From: Anodontia alba
Lineage: Eukaryota > Mollusca > Bivalvia > Lucinida > Lucinidae
Length of the DNA: 64,000 bases
Assembly (NCBI GenBank): GCA_964016985.1
Contig: OZ024826.1
Location: 38,295,070 to 38,359,069 of the forward strand
Reading direction: 5' to 3'
The position numbers and the translations under genes were made by a program. The notes under the pieces were generated by a model. The model did not search any database. It was not told the DNA's origin and saw nothing but the letters and a program-made list of their open reading frames with translations. Positions 1 through 9,545 of the stretch are shown here, in pieces (positions within the stretch are counted from its first letter, which is position 1; every line of letters begins with the position of its first letter).

Positions 1-186
1 CGGGGAATGTCAGCTGTTGAGTGCTCAGTTAGAGATGTGCACTGCTAGTGGAAATCTGCTAGTCACAGCTAGTGGAAATAGGCGTAGCTCTCTCATTACA
101 CGTGTGCGTAGCATGCTCAAAAGTAATATCATTTGCACTGCTAAAGAGATATTATCTCTACCATATGGACTGCTCTTACAAAAAGC

Positions 187-240
187 CTTTTTGGCGGCGT
201 CCGATCAGGGTCTACACTGTTTGCATTTAGGCAAGGAATT
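187..240. repeat. dispersed CAAACAGTGTAGA-type repeat fragment
   Basis: Carries the string GATCAGGGTCTACACTGTTTG, one arm of a short dispersed repeat that recurs as full hairpins near 11.1, 12.4 and 21.3 kb. A second fragment lies at 447-483. No coding potential is seen in the first 540 bases. Confidence 0.5.
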
Positions 241-540
241 TCTATAAAACATGATAACAGTTTAAGCTAATCAGACAGGTCGTTTATTGAAATGAACCTG
301 TCGAAGAGATAACCCATTAAAGACTGAATAAACTCTCCCACTCTATATATTGGAAGAGTAGTTTCGATTTTAGATATATCAGGCTATATCATATAGTTTT
401 TCTTAAAGAAAATGGTTAAACTATTTTCAATCACTGGAGTCCCTGATCAGACGCTGATCTGGGTCTGCACTGTTTACCAGTTACCCGTTTATGGGTCTCC
501 AGTGTTCAGTGGGTTACGGTACAAAAATCCACTGGGCATA

Positions 541-820
541 CATCACGAAAACATACCTATATAATTTTGCCCCTCTTAAACCCCACGTTTATATAGTAAA
601 ACTGGGGTTTACAGGGGTATACATTATTTTTTTTTATTTCTGCTCAAAAACATTGATTGTGGGTGCTCGTTAGAACCGCCTCGCCAAGACGTTTCTAACG
701 AGTACCCACAATCTATGTTTTGAGCAGAAATTTGAAAAATATCAGAGTTTTTTAACTGACAATTTTCAGTTTTTGGAGGTGAAATTTTAAATATATTTGA
801 ATAGGCGTGTTTTCGTAATG
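541..820 (+). mobile_element. MITE, CATCACGAAAACAT family, copy 1
   Basis: A 280-bp non-coding element beginning CATCACGAAAACATACC and ending GTGTTTTCGTAATG, so the ends are short inverted repeats. It is flanked by TA on both sides, as expected for a Tc1/mariner-type target duplication. A large hairpin in the middle (about 644-733) has a TTGTGGGTnCTCGTTAGAA arm. Three more copies occur at 58152, 61838 and 62530. No transposase is encoded, so it would need one in trans. Confidence 0.8.
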
Positions 821-1027
821 TAAATGGGTTTAACGGCAGATAATGAAAGTTATATAGGACAAAATCTGAAAGAAAGATTTATTGAAGACAACGGGATTTA
901 ATACACTCGTTATGTCTTCTGTCATGTTTTACATAGGAAACAATTTTTGTGACTTTCTGTTTGCATTCATTCACATAACGCCCCTTCAAAAAGGGGTCTA
1001 CTTTAAAAGCAAGGTATTTGCTCCCTA

Positions 1028-1134
1028 CCCAGCTAGCATTCTACGTAAATCTACATCGGGCCGTCATCGGCCCGTCAGCTACCCTGACGGGCCGATGACG
1101 GCCCGATATAGATTTACGTAGAATGCTGACTGGG
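1028..1134. mobile_element. near-perfect palindromic MITE (CCCAGC..CTGGG), copy A
   Basis: Two arms of about 50 bases, each containing CATTCTACGTAAATCTA followed by a GGGCCG/CGGCCC-rich part, fold into one long hairpin. The ends are CCCAGC and CTGGG. The same element, with the central loop reversed, is at 25644-25750, and shorter relatives are at 16172-16247 and 21700-21818. Confidence 0.85.
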
Positions 1135-1682
1135 ATGGGATTTAAGTATGAGGAAGCGACAGCCTTGAAAAATAGTGAGAACATCCTGTAACAGCTAAAT
1201 CAGCATAACCTCTCAATGCCGCCAGGAGGTAGCGCAAACAAATCATGACCAACAGTATATATGCCACACACCAAAGACAATCCACGCAGCCAGATCCCTC
1301 TAGGAGGTGATCATAATACGAGACAGGATCTACTGAAAACAACGAAAATCAACAAGCACGACAGAACAAGAAAAATATATATAACAGCGAGTAACTGCAA
1401 GGCCGTGCAAAAAGAAACAAAAACAAAAATGCAGATGACACACTACGCCTTAGAACGGGCGGTAGCAAAAACTGCAACAAATCTTCACCCTAGGTTCAAA
1501 TGTTGCATAATAATAATGAAAATAAAATAATAATAATAATAATAATAATATTAATAAAAATAATAATGATAATAATTTTGCAAAGAGACAAGCAAAGTCC
1601 GGATCTTGTGCATCTGTGTGACATATCAGTACACTGCAGTTCCTTGAGCTACAATTTAAGCTAGCGCACGACAAAACTTACA

Positions 1683-2006
1683 CCCCCACCCCACGGTGGT
1701 TTACTCTTCTGACCGTTCTAAGGCAGTGGTCCTGGTGTTAGTCTTACTCTTTGTTACGTTGTGCTTTATTCTATGAGGCGATTTGTTTTATGTCTTACCT
1801 TGTGTCTTTTTGTTCATGTGTTTTTCAGTCATTTTAGCATTGCGATTACCTCGCTTGGGAAAGAGAGAGCTAATCTTAGTCCTTTTCGTACGTTTGTTCG
1901 ATTTGTACTTGTTTGGATTTGTCGGTTTCCTCTTCCTCTTGGTGTCTGGGAAGGGCTGCGGTTTGTGAATGTGGCACTCCCTGGACTTTTCTCTTACCCT
2001 TTTTTT
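1683..2006 (+). mobile_element. Penelope-like element, 3' untranslated fragment
   Basis: Matches the non-coding 3' end shared by the copies at 26989-28247, 48298-49788 and 54811-56235, from CCCCACGGTGGTTTACTC to the T-rich terminus after CTTTTCTCTTACC. No reverse transcriptase remains. A TTACA-like duplication flanks it, and the empty site is visible in the tandem unit at about 2370. Frames across it are not genes. Confidence 0.75.
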
Positions 2007-2110
2007 ACAAAAAGACTTGTGCGACCAGCGTAGACTCAGATCAGCCTGCGCATCCGCGCAGTCTGATCAAAGTCTTGGCTGATCGCCTGTGTGTTCTAAA
2101 GCCTTCATGC
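2007..2110. repeat. GATCAGCCTGCGCATCCGCG hairpin repeat
   Basis: Core GATCAGCCTGCGCATCCGCG followed by CAGTCTGATC forms an imperfect hairpin. It begins ACTTGTGCGACCAGCG and ends with GGCTGATCGCCTGTGTGTTC. Near-identical to 2383-2470 in the second tandem unit. Confidence 0.7.
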
Positions 2111-2112
2111 TA

Positions 2113-2480
2113 AATGCAGATGACACAAAACGCCTTAGAACGGGCTGTAGCAAAAACTGCAACAAATCTTCACCGTAGGTTTAAAATGTTGCATAATTAT
2201 GATAATAGGAAGAAAATAATAATAATAATAATAATAATAATGATAATAATAATGATAATTTTGCAAACAGGCAAGCAAAGCCCGAACCTTGTGCATCTTT
2301 GTGACATATCAATACACTACAGGTGGTGTAAATTACTTGAGCTACCATTTGACCCAGCGCACGACACAACTTACAATAAGACTTGTGCGACCAGCGGAGA
2401 CCCAGTTCAGCCTGCGCATCCGCGCAGTCTGATCAGAGTCTTGGCTGATCGCCTGTATGTTCTACAGCCTCCAGGCTATC
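2113..2480. repeat. tandem duplication, unit B (empty site)
   Basis: Direct repeat of 1428-2112 without the Penelope-like insertion. It carries its own (ATA)n run near 2216-2250 and the hairpin at 2383-2470. Open frames on both strands here are repeat translations. Confidence 0.75.
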
Positions 2481-2705
2481 CTTAGAGGGATCAAAGGGAA
2501 CCCTCGCGATATTGGGTGGATTTAAATGTATAGGCTGATCTGAGTCTTTGCCGGTTACACAGATCTTATTGTAAGCTTTGTCCTGCGCTGGTTTATTTCA
2601 TAATTCAATGTTAAATGTATGTTTCTAGAATTCTATGAATTGATGGATGAAAAGAAATAATAGATACTTTAACTGCATGTTGTTGTGTATGTTTTTATTT
2701 GCTAG

Positions 2706-2987
2706 GAGTTTCTGAAAGGTTTGAGGAGGCATTCATTTCTATCTATGGAAGATTCAGCTTTACATACATATGCTGTGAAGTGCGTAGAACTATGTTGGCG
2801 TATCGTGTCATATTCTCCGCCGCTGTTCACGGAATCCAACTTCACACAAGAAGAATCGTCATTCGATACTAACAAATACAAATTCTACAAAACTAGCGGC
2901 AAAAAATACAAATTTATCGTCTGGCCTGTTCTGTACTTACACAAAGGCGGTCCTGTCCTTTTTAAAGGTATTGCAGAGGCGGAATAA
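2706..2987 (+). CDS. terminal exon, Mieap-type C-terminal domain protein (partial)
   Basis: A pyrimidine-rich tract and TTTGCTAG precede codon GAG at 2706. The frame then runs 93 codons to TAA at 2985-2987. Features seen: a Cys-containing helix with VELCWRIVSY, then FDTNKYKFYKTSGKK, then FIVWPVLYLHKGGPVLFKG. The order 'helix, F-[DN]-T-x-x-Y-x-x-Y-x-x-SG, VWP-x-L-x-LH-x-GGP-x-L-x-KG' is how I recognise the C-terminal domain of mitochondria-eating protein (Mieap/SPATA18), a domain linked to mitochondrial quality control in vertebrates and, to my knowledge, common in bivalve proteins. No ATG of the right kind starts the frame, so it is read as the last exon with upstream exons outside the window or unrecognised. 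Function in this animal is inference. Confidence 0.7.
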   Translation, partial: EFLKGLRRHSFLSMEDSALHTYAVKCVELCWRIVSYSPPLFTESNFTQEESSFDTNKYKFYKTSGKKYKFIVWPVLYLHKGGPVLFKGIAEAE

Positions 2988-3068
2988 AACACTGCTTCAG
3001 GAAATGTAATGGTGATTACTACACTTCATAGAACTCGAGCCGTGAGCAAACTGATGAAACATTATATA

Positions 3069-3393
3069 TACGACTCTCGTTATCTGGAATTCCAAGGGAC
3101 TCTCTCAGATACTTCGAGATATCCGTACTTCGACGTATTTCAGAATTGAGGAAAAACTAATTCGATTAACAACATTTTACAAATATATGTGTAATTGGAC
3201 TCTTGAAGTTAGAGATATATTCAAAATATTGTGTAAAAGAGGAGAAGTTGCTCCTTAGGAGCTATTTCTCCTCTTGTTCACAATATTTTTTACATGTTGT
3301 TAGATTTTCGTGTTGAGGCAGAGACCAAATTTTCACTTCGAAATAAGCGGTTATTCGAGATAAGGGAGGTCGAGATAGCGAGAGTCAACTGTA
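3069..3393 (-). mobile_element. MITE, ACAGTCGACTCTCGTTATC family, copy 1
   Basis: About 325 bp with terminal inverted repeats of the ACAGT(C/T)GACTCTCG type and an internal hairpin of GAGGAG..GCTCCT..AGGAGC..CTCCTC form near 3236-3280. Same family as 9843-10163, 28264-28824 and 29509-29826. Non-coding. Confidence 0.75.
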
Positions 3394-3702
3394 CTTTACC
3401 AATCATGGTGGACATAGTCTGTGTGTCTTGTGTCTAACATTATGCAAAAATTAACACTAAGCATTCTGAGTAAACTTTTCAGAAGACGACATATTGAATT
3501 ATTTTTCATATTTTTTTCCCATTTGAGACTAGTAATTTGCACAAAACGTCAAAACCAGTTTTCTGGGAAAAATAAGAAAAATAAAAAAAATCAAATTGTT
3601 GTTTTATGTAATCTGCTGTAGTAGCCTAGAGTGTGGTAAAGATTAAGTGTGTCACTGTGAGTGAACGTCCCTAGAGTTATACTGTTTATATATGATACAA
3701 TG
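3394..3702. other. unassigned A+T-rich sequence
   Basis: Between a MITE and the outer mariner. Contains A-rich runs near 3566-3592. A 66-codon frame here shows no recognisable domain or compositional sign of coding. Nothing further is seen. Confidence 0.4.
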
Positions 3703-4710
3703 TACGAGGGCTAGTCAATAAGTAACCAGCCTATCCCATTTCCAATTGACCAAGACACCCACGATTTCCATGCCTTGTTTCAATACATGTTTTAGGCCTG
3801 AGAGCAAAATTACACCCTTATCGTGTCATTCACTCATAAGATATTCAATGTCAAACATGGCTAGCGATGCAAAAGCAAGCTTTTCGTCAAAAGTTAAGTA
3901 CCGTGCTGTAATTCGGTACTTGTATTTGAAAGGGAAAACAGGTCAGGAAATACATTGCGATTTGACCAATGCTTATGGGTCTTCTGCACCATCGTATGCA
4001 CAAGTTAAATTCTGGGATGGGGAATTCAAACGCGGTAGAACGTCTTTAGAAGACGAAACCAGGTCTGGACGCCCATCAGATGCCACCGATAAAGAAATGT
4101 GTAACAAAGTACGAGATCTGGTGTACTCTGATAGGCGAGTTAAGGTGGAAGAAATTGCGAATGCATTACACATTTCACATGTTAGCGTTTCAACAATTTT
4201 ACATGATCGCTTGGTTATGCGCAAGCTAACAGCCCGCTGGGTCCCAAAATCCCTTAGCGACTAGCAAATGGCAACAAGAGCATCAGTATACAGCGCATTG
4301 TTGAAGCGGTTTAGGTCAAAGGAAGATGATTTCCTTTCACGTCTGGTGACTGTAGATGAGACCTGGGTCAATTATTATGAGCCAGAGAATAAAGCTCAAA
4401 GTCGCCAGTGGGTTGGGCCGGGGTCTCCGAGACCAAAGAAGTTCAAAACGCAACTCTCTGCTGGCAAGATGATGGCAACTGTATTTTGGGAAAGAAAAGT
4501 ACAATAACAGGTGCGTATTATGCAAATTTGCTCGACCAACTGAGAACTGCGATCCGTGAAAAACGCCGAAAACTCTCCAAAAGGGATTCTGCTCCAATAG
4601 GACAATGCGAGAGTCCACACTTGCAAAATTGCAATGGATGCTGTTGAGCGGAATAGGTACGAGCTAATACCGCAACCCGCCTATTCTCCGGACTTAGCTC
4701 CTAGTGACTA

Positions 4711-6050
4711 CGAGGGATGTTCGAAATGAATTGCTTATTTCTATCTGGTGACTTCAAATTTCAAGTTAGCCCAAAAGTACTCATTTCTTGCCCTCGAAGT
4801 ACTCCCCGTGGCTAGAAATGCAAAGTTTCAGCCGATGTATCCACTTCTTGAAGGCGTCACGGTACGCTGATTTGGGCACAGTAATAAGGTACTGATGAAT
4901 GGCAGATCCAAGTGCCTGTCGGGACTGGTATTTCCGCCCAGCAAGGAATGCTTTCAATTTCGGAAACAAAAAGAAATCACATGGGGCAAGGTCTGGGGAA
5001 TACGGGGGGTGAGGCAAAACAGTTACTTTTTCTTTCTTCAAAAACGCCATAACTATTGCGGAGGTATGAGCTGGGGCATTGTCATGTAGAAGACGGACAT
5101 GTTTAAAACCAGTGGCAGGGCGTCGTTTCTGATAATACTTTTTCAGTTTCTTCAGTACTACGTCTTTGTAGTACTTTCCGGTGATGTTTTTGCCCTTTTT
5201 CACTGGCACTTTTATTGTGACTCCTTCACCAGAGAAGAAGATTGCAGACAAAACCTTCTTTGTACTCAAAGAACGTTTGGCAATTATTGGGCGTTTGCTG
5301 TGTTTAGTGGCCCAGATCTTATTGCTAACCTTTCTGACGGGCTCAAAATAATGGACCCAGGTTTCATCACCTGTGACGACATTGGCAAACTGCTTTTTGT
5401 CATATTTTGGAAACATTTGAAGCAGCTTTTTGGCCACTTTAACCCGTTGCCTCTTTTGCTCGTCAGTCAACAGATGTAGCACCCATCTAGCAGAAATCTT
5501 TCTGACTTTCAAATGCTTCTTCAAAATAAGGTGAACCGTTGATAGTGATATGCCTACCTTTCGTGCAATATCACGAACTGTAAATCTGGCATCTCCTTCA
5601 ATGATTTCCTTTATTTTGGAAACGATTTCTTTACGAGATGCAGATTTTGGCCTACCTGATTTCGGTGCATTTTTGATGGACTCTACACCAGACTCAAATT
5701 TCTTTTTCCACCGCCGAACTGTGTCATAAGACACACAAGAAGGCCCAAAAGCAGTAGAAATTTCAGTCATCAGCTTCTTCAAAGAACAACCAAGTTTTGA
5801 GCGAGCTTTGATGTAAGCCCGTATTTCATCTTTTTTGTCGACGCTTCTACCAACCATTTTTACTGCAGTGGTCAATGACTGCGTGTATTCAAATGGCAAA
5901 TTTTATGTCTTACACTTAGTCTAACATGTACATTTATACACCATTGTGTAGATATTGAATAGCCCTATACAGGCATGTATTGGTTTTTATCGTGCCCCAC
6001 GTGGATATCGAGCTAGAGGACAATAAGCAATTCATTTCGAACATCCCTCG
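4711..6050 (-). mobile_element. nested mariner element with perfect 29-bp inverted repeats
   Basis: 1340 bp. Both ends read CGAGGGATGTTCGAAATGAA and agree for 29 bases. TA lies on both sides (4709-4710 and 6051-6052). It contains a complete transposase frame on the minus strand. It sits inside the transposase gene of an older mariner, so it is the younger insertion. Identical ends plus an intact frame suggest recent arrival. Confidence 0.93.
4781..5857 (-). CDS. mariner transposase, apparently intact (DD34D)
   Basis: 358 codons from ATG at 5857 to the stop at 4781. An in-frame ATG 14 codons upstream (5899) is possible, but MVGRSVDKKDEIRAYIKAR matches the usual family start and 345-360 aa is the usual length. 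In order: first HTH (about 20-60), SGRPKS linker (67-72), second HTH FTVRDIARKVGISLSTVHLI (about 92-111), the WVPH-type motif as WVLHLL (125-130), then GDETWVHYFEP with D164, LHDNAPAHTS with D259, and PHPPYSPDLAPCDFF with D294. D259 and D294 are 34 residues apart, the mariner signature. Known role: TA-specific cut-and-paste transposition acting on the flanking inverted repeats. Odd: Leu replaces the usual Pro in WVPH. No frameshift or premature stop is seen. Activity is inference. Confidence 0.92.
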   Translation of the reverse strand: MVGRSVDKKDEIRAYIKARSKLGCSLKKLMTEISTAFGPSCVSYDTVRRWKKKFESGVESIKNAPKSGRPKSASRKEIVSKIKEIIEGDARFTVRDIARKVGISLSTVHLILKKHLKVRKISARWVLHLLTDEQKRQRVKVAKKLLQMFPKYDKKQFANVVTGDETWVHYFEPVRKVSNKIWATKHSKRPIIAKRSLSTKKVLSAIFFSGEGVTIKVPVKKGKNITGKYYKDVVLKKLKKYYQKRRPATGFKHVRLLHDNAPAHTSAIVMAFLKKEKVTVLPHPPYSPDLAPCDFFLFPKLKAFLAGRKYQSRQALGSAIHQYLITVPKSAYRDAFKKWIHRLKLCISSHGEYFEGKK

Positions 6051-6296
6051 TATTTCCTATTCCCAAACTTGAAAAAGGATATCCGTGGTCGTCATTTCCG
6101 GTCCAACGAAGAAGTCATGGCGGCAGTTGAGGAGTGGGTCGGAGACAAGGACCCTGGCTTCTTCAGTTCTGGGCTGATGGCACTGGAACACCGTTGGTCC
6201 AAGTGCATCATTCTAGAGGGCAATTACATCGAACAAAAAGAGATCGATCTCACCCAGAAATAAGTTAGGCTGTTTTTTTTTTGACTCGCCCTCGTA

Positions 6297-6437
6297 TGAT
6301 CACTGTTCATGTTTTTTTGGTTGCTCATCATGACTTCATTCTTTAATAGTGTATCAATCAAATTGGCTCCTTTAACACACTATGAAGAAATGCAGAAAAC
6401 GACAAATTAATGATATTTTTCTTGTTTTTTTTTTTGG

Positions 6438-6515
<78 letters not shown>

Positions 6516-7018
6516 GCAGAAAAAAAACAACTTTGGCATTGCATGTCAAATGTCTCCTAAGGAGTGTATTTGCATCAGGTTTTCTTCTTAAATAGTTTAA
6601 TTTAGTTAGTTTAATCATATTTTATTGCATATAACTAATGCAAAGGGGTCGGGCCACATGTTCTCACAACATTAGTTACGGCCCTTCCCCTATATTATAA
6701 TACACACACATTATAACTCACATGACAATGACATTAAACATAGATGTTCGATGTTTTAGTACAAATGATGAGCTAACCAGTCAATATATCCGTACCGAGC
6801 TACTTGGGAACAGTCACCCAACAGCGAAACGCGTTCGGACCGGGTCTATCCTCTCAGGTAGTTTAAATCGGTTCATACGTGAACTCAACGACTTTGATAT
6901 AACCAACTATGCACAAAAAGTCTGAAGTAAGACAAATACCTGAAAATGTCATCTGCTTAATATTGTACCCAGCACATAACTTGTAATGAGTTTGATTTAG
7001 TAATAAGATACAAAATTC
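6297..7018. other. unassigned sequence with a TG microsatellite
   Basis: Holds a (TG)n run at 6439-6511 (73 bases). A 67-codon frame at 6722-6925 has no recognised domain and overlaps nothing conserved. No gene is supported. Confidence 0.4.
6439..6511. repeat. (TG)n microsatellite
   Basis: Uninterrupted TG dinucleotides. Cys/Val-only and Thr/His-only frames across it are artefacts. Confidence 0.98.
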
Positions 7019-7019
7019 A

Positions 7020-7262
7020 GGGCCCAGTTGTTCAAAGCTAACGATGTCGTTAGTTAACGATTCGTTAAAATTTACATCGAGTGATGCGCAAATATGCTGA
7101 AAGTTTTTGCTGAAAAAATGTGAGTAGCTTTTGCAGTGCAAAAGCTACTCACATTTTTTCAGCAAAAATATCAGAATATTGTATATTGAATCCGCTAGTA
7201 CAGTTAACGAAATGACCCTTAACGAGCTCGTTAAGCTAACGACGCTTTGAACAACTGGGCCC
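7020..7262. mobile_element. palindromic MITE, GGGCCCAGTTGTTCAAA ends, copy 1
   Basis: 243 bp. The ends are GGGCCCAGTTGTTCAAA and its complement. The sub-terminal region has AACGA/TTCGTTAA motifs, and the centre is a long hairpin of AAAGCTACTCACATTTTTTC arms (about 7105-7165). CAG sits next to both ends here and in copy 2 (15021-15256), so it is either a 3-bp target duplication or part of the end. Non-coding. Confidence 0.85.
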
Positions 7263-7264
7263 AG

Positions 7265-7828
7265 GTCTTTATACCCCGGCACACGAAGTATATAGGGGGT
7301 ATATAGTTGCAGTTAAAAATTACAACCATTTGCTAGGTTCCCGCATAGAAGTACCCTACCTCATCACTGAAATATCATAGTAAAATATATATAATCATAA
7401 ACACTGTGATGAAACAAAGTCGTGCTGCTCAGAAGCGATATGAAGCTAGAACACAAGTTAACCATAAACAGGACTTCGACGGGCTTGAACACTGAGATTG
7501 AAAGTCAAGTCCCAGTCACAGATTTAGGCGAGATCCGTTAGTTAGTCTGAGGACCGACTCACCGTTATGCAATTAAAGAGGGAACCAACACTATCAATAG
7601 TAAGTGGTTTAACAATCATCCATGCAGTTGGCCGCAGAATAACCATATTGTAACCTATGTTTTTGTGACGAGTGGCAATCTGTTTAGATTATTACGAAAA
7701 ATCAGATCCGTATATATTGAAGTCACAATGTGCCTTGACACTGTCAACATACCAGTGAATATGCATATCTACGTGCTTTTATGTGTATGTGCGTGTGTAG
7801 ATCTGTGCGTATGTAGGTTGATGGTTAT

Positions 7829-7873
<45 letters not shown>

Positions 7874-8410
7874 AGAATGTGTGTATATTTGCATATATGT
7901 TAGCATAGTGCTCGGAAGATAATTTGACAGTGACGTCACGGCAGCTACTACTCTACCTGGGTAAAACAGGTTTTGCATGAATTATCATGAAAACGTTAAT
8001 GATAATTTCATGTATATATATATTCTTATAAATAAAGGTGTGACGTTGGTTAGTATGATGCAATAGCGCAGTTGGTAAAGCGGAGCGCTCTGTACGAACG
8101 ATTATATGATTATTTAGTACATGGGACCCTATTGGCACCTCATTTTTTTAAATTACTTTTACACTTTTACTTAGCTTTTAATCCTTGTATATTATATATT
8201 TTTATTTAGATAGTATTAGACATTTTACATGCTTCCAGCGTTCTTGTCCACATATGCATTTGCACGGATTATTAGCACATGGTAATCATTCAAACTAAAA
8301 GTTTAACTCGACTTCCCGGTTTCGTTATCTAACTTCAAAAGATATGCAAAATTGAAAATAAAAATGTTGCTACACTGAAAATTCGTTTCATAACTAATAA
8401 TTGCAAACTA
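7265..8410. other. unassigned region with microsatellite and tRNA-like scrap
   Basis: Contains (GT)n at 7831-7870. A short tRNA A-box-like string TAGCGCAGTTGGTAAAGCG lies at about 8064-8084 without a matching B box or acceptor stem, so it is called a SINE or tRNA relic. No gene is supported. Confidence 0.4.
7831..7870. repeat. (GT)n microsatellite
   Basis: Pure GT repeat of 40 bases. Confidence 0.95.
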
Positions 8411-8414
8411 CAGT

Positions 8415-8500
8415 TTCTTCCAATATAGGGGATACTCTTAAAGAAAAGAATTTGCTCCCCCGTCTTTTAAGAGTAACCCCTATTTTGGTGGCAATGCCTG
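8415..8500. repeat. inverted repeat (hairpin)
   Basis: The arms TCCAATATAGGGGATACTCTT and AAGAGTAACCCCTATTTTGG form an imperfect hairpin around a 25-30 base loop. Likely a short MITE relic. Confidence 0.6.
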
Positions 8501-8677
8501 ATTTCCTTCAAAAGCAGCCGCTTTGGAAAATAAGCTTATGTTACATGTAGATGATGTTTCTTTATGCATAATGTGCATAATGAAAGCTACGCCTATGAGT
8601 ACTGCCATTTGAAATGGCTTTATGTTTTTTTCTTGTGTTATTTTATACTTTTCCACTAGTTTAATGTCACTTTATAT

Positions 8678-8930
8678 GGGCCGCGCCACGCGAACACTCG
8701 TCTGTGGGCATATAAGCACAGCAAAAAGCCAGATCAACCTGCGCATTTGCGCTACCTAATCAGGGCTTTTACTGTCCGCTAACCGAAACATTCGATACAA
8801 TAAAATTTATGAATGGAGAGCAAAGGCCCGGATGATGCTTTGCGCATGGGCAAGATCATCTGTATCTGCGCGTTTTGTGCATGTTCGGAGACGCGTTTTC
8901 TGCTTGGCGAGGCCCATTTATCATTACGTG
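8678..8930. repeat. GGGCCGCGCCACGCG inverted-repeat element
   Basis: The left end GGGCCGCGCCACGCGAA and a right part rich in GCGTTTTCTGCTTGGCGAGGCCC are imperfect inverted repeats. Inside is a GATCAACCTGCGCATTTGCG relative of the hairpin family at 2007-2110. Confidence 0.5.
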
Positions 8931-9087
8931 TTCCATGTCATATATATGTTTAGCTTTAGCACTTTGTAGATTAATTCATCAAAATTCATTTAATTGTGTT
9001 TCTTTTTTTTCTTTTTTTATAACAGAAGTCATTTGAAATGGCATAACACATGTTATTGTCATGACAAATGTTTTTAAAGCCCATAAA

Positions 9088-9545
9088 AACATGAAAAGGG
9101 TTCTTCGTTGAAAACAAACACCGACCTTAACATGAAGAAAACTCTCCGCATAAATATGAAGATATCTCCGCAAAAGAACACCGGTAGCACGCAAAAGGCT
9201 CCTCCTCGCAAAGGATTATCGACGATAATATCAAAAGAGCTCTTCTCAAAAGAACATCGACGATGGCATAATAGCAGGGAAAGACTCTTTAAAAAAAAAC
9301 AACAAAAAAAAAAACAAAACAAAAAAACACGACGATACCAATAAGAGAGCTTTTTGCAAACATAATATCGACAATAACATGAAAAGGGTTATTCTCAAAG
9401 GAACTCTGACGATAACATGAAGAGTGCTCTTTGCAAAGAAACACCGACGATAACATGAAAGGTGTTCTTAGCAAAGGAACACCGACGATAACGTGAAGAG
9501 GTTTCTTCGCAAACAACACCGATGTTTTCCTTTGCGAAGAGCCCT
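9088..9545. repeat. diverged tandem repeat, about 40-bp unit
   Basis: A unit close to AACACCGACGATAACATGAA plus GAGTGCTCTTCGCAAAG recurs about ten times with indels and one A-rich insertion (9290-9330). At about 9522-9560 one unit appears inverted (TTTCCTTTGCGAAGAGCCC). Lys/Arg-rich and Phe-rich frames on both strands follow from the repeat. Confidence 0.7.

Larger units (their letters stand above)
1428..2112. repeat. tandem duplication, unit A (with Penelope-like insert)
   Basis: The segment starting AAATGCAGATGACAC with an (ATA)n tract and ending in a GATCAGCCTGCGCATCCGCG hairpin is repeated at 2113-2480. Unit A is longer because a 320-bp Penelope-like 3' fragment (1683-2006) sits in it. 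Unit B is the matching empty site. The A-rich and ATA tracts differ in length between units. Confidence 0.75.
3857..6263 (+). pseudogene. mariner transposase, disrupted by stop, frameshift and nested transposon
   Basis: Starts MASDAKASFSSKVKYRAVIR at 3857 with the N-terminal helix-turn-helix (LKGKTGQEIHCDLTNAYG), the RSGRPSDAT linker and a second HTH, then ARWVPKSLSD. A TAG at 4262-4264 follows. The frame resumes with TVDETWVNYYEP (first catalytic Asp) and is frameshifted near 4490-4510. In another frame come DNARVHT (second Asp) and AYSPDLAPSDY (third Asp), giving 34 residues between the last two (DD34D). Immediately after that Tyr the element 4711-6050 interrupts it at TA. The C-terminal 69 codons continue from 6052 to TAA at 6261-6263. 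Known family: cut-and-paste transposases of the IS630-Tc1-mariner group. This copy cannot make a full protein. Confidence 0.88.
3705..6294 (+). mobile_element. outer mariner-family element, split by a second mariner
   Basis: Left end CGAGGGCTAGTCAATAAG at 3705 and right end (reverse complement) CGAGGGCGAGTCAA at 6294 are inverted repeats flanked by TA (3703-3704 and 6295-6296). The element is about 1.25 kb once the insertion at 4711-6050 and one TA are set aside. The transposase is broken (see 3857-6263). Confidence 0.88.

Noticed and set aside
1761..2113. Hydrophobic frames (FVLCLTLCLFVHVFFSHF type), also near 28010, 49372 and 55991
   Set aside because: They fall in the non-coding 3' tail of the Penelope-like element and differ in frame among copies.
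6358..6618. Frames of Cys-Val or Thr-His repeats on both strands
   Set aside because: They are translations of the (TG)n microsatellite at 6439-6511; the same applies to frames near 7769-7978, 22508-22740, 34880-35119, 41063-41332 and 58615-58850.
9088..9545. Repeat array considered as CRISPR-like
   Set aside because: Units adjoin without unique spacers and diverge freely; a plain minisatellite.
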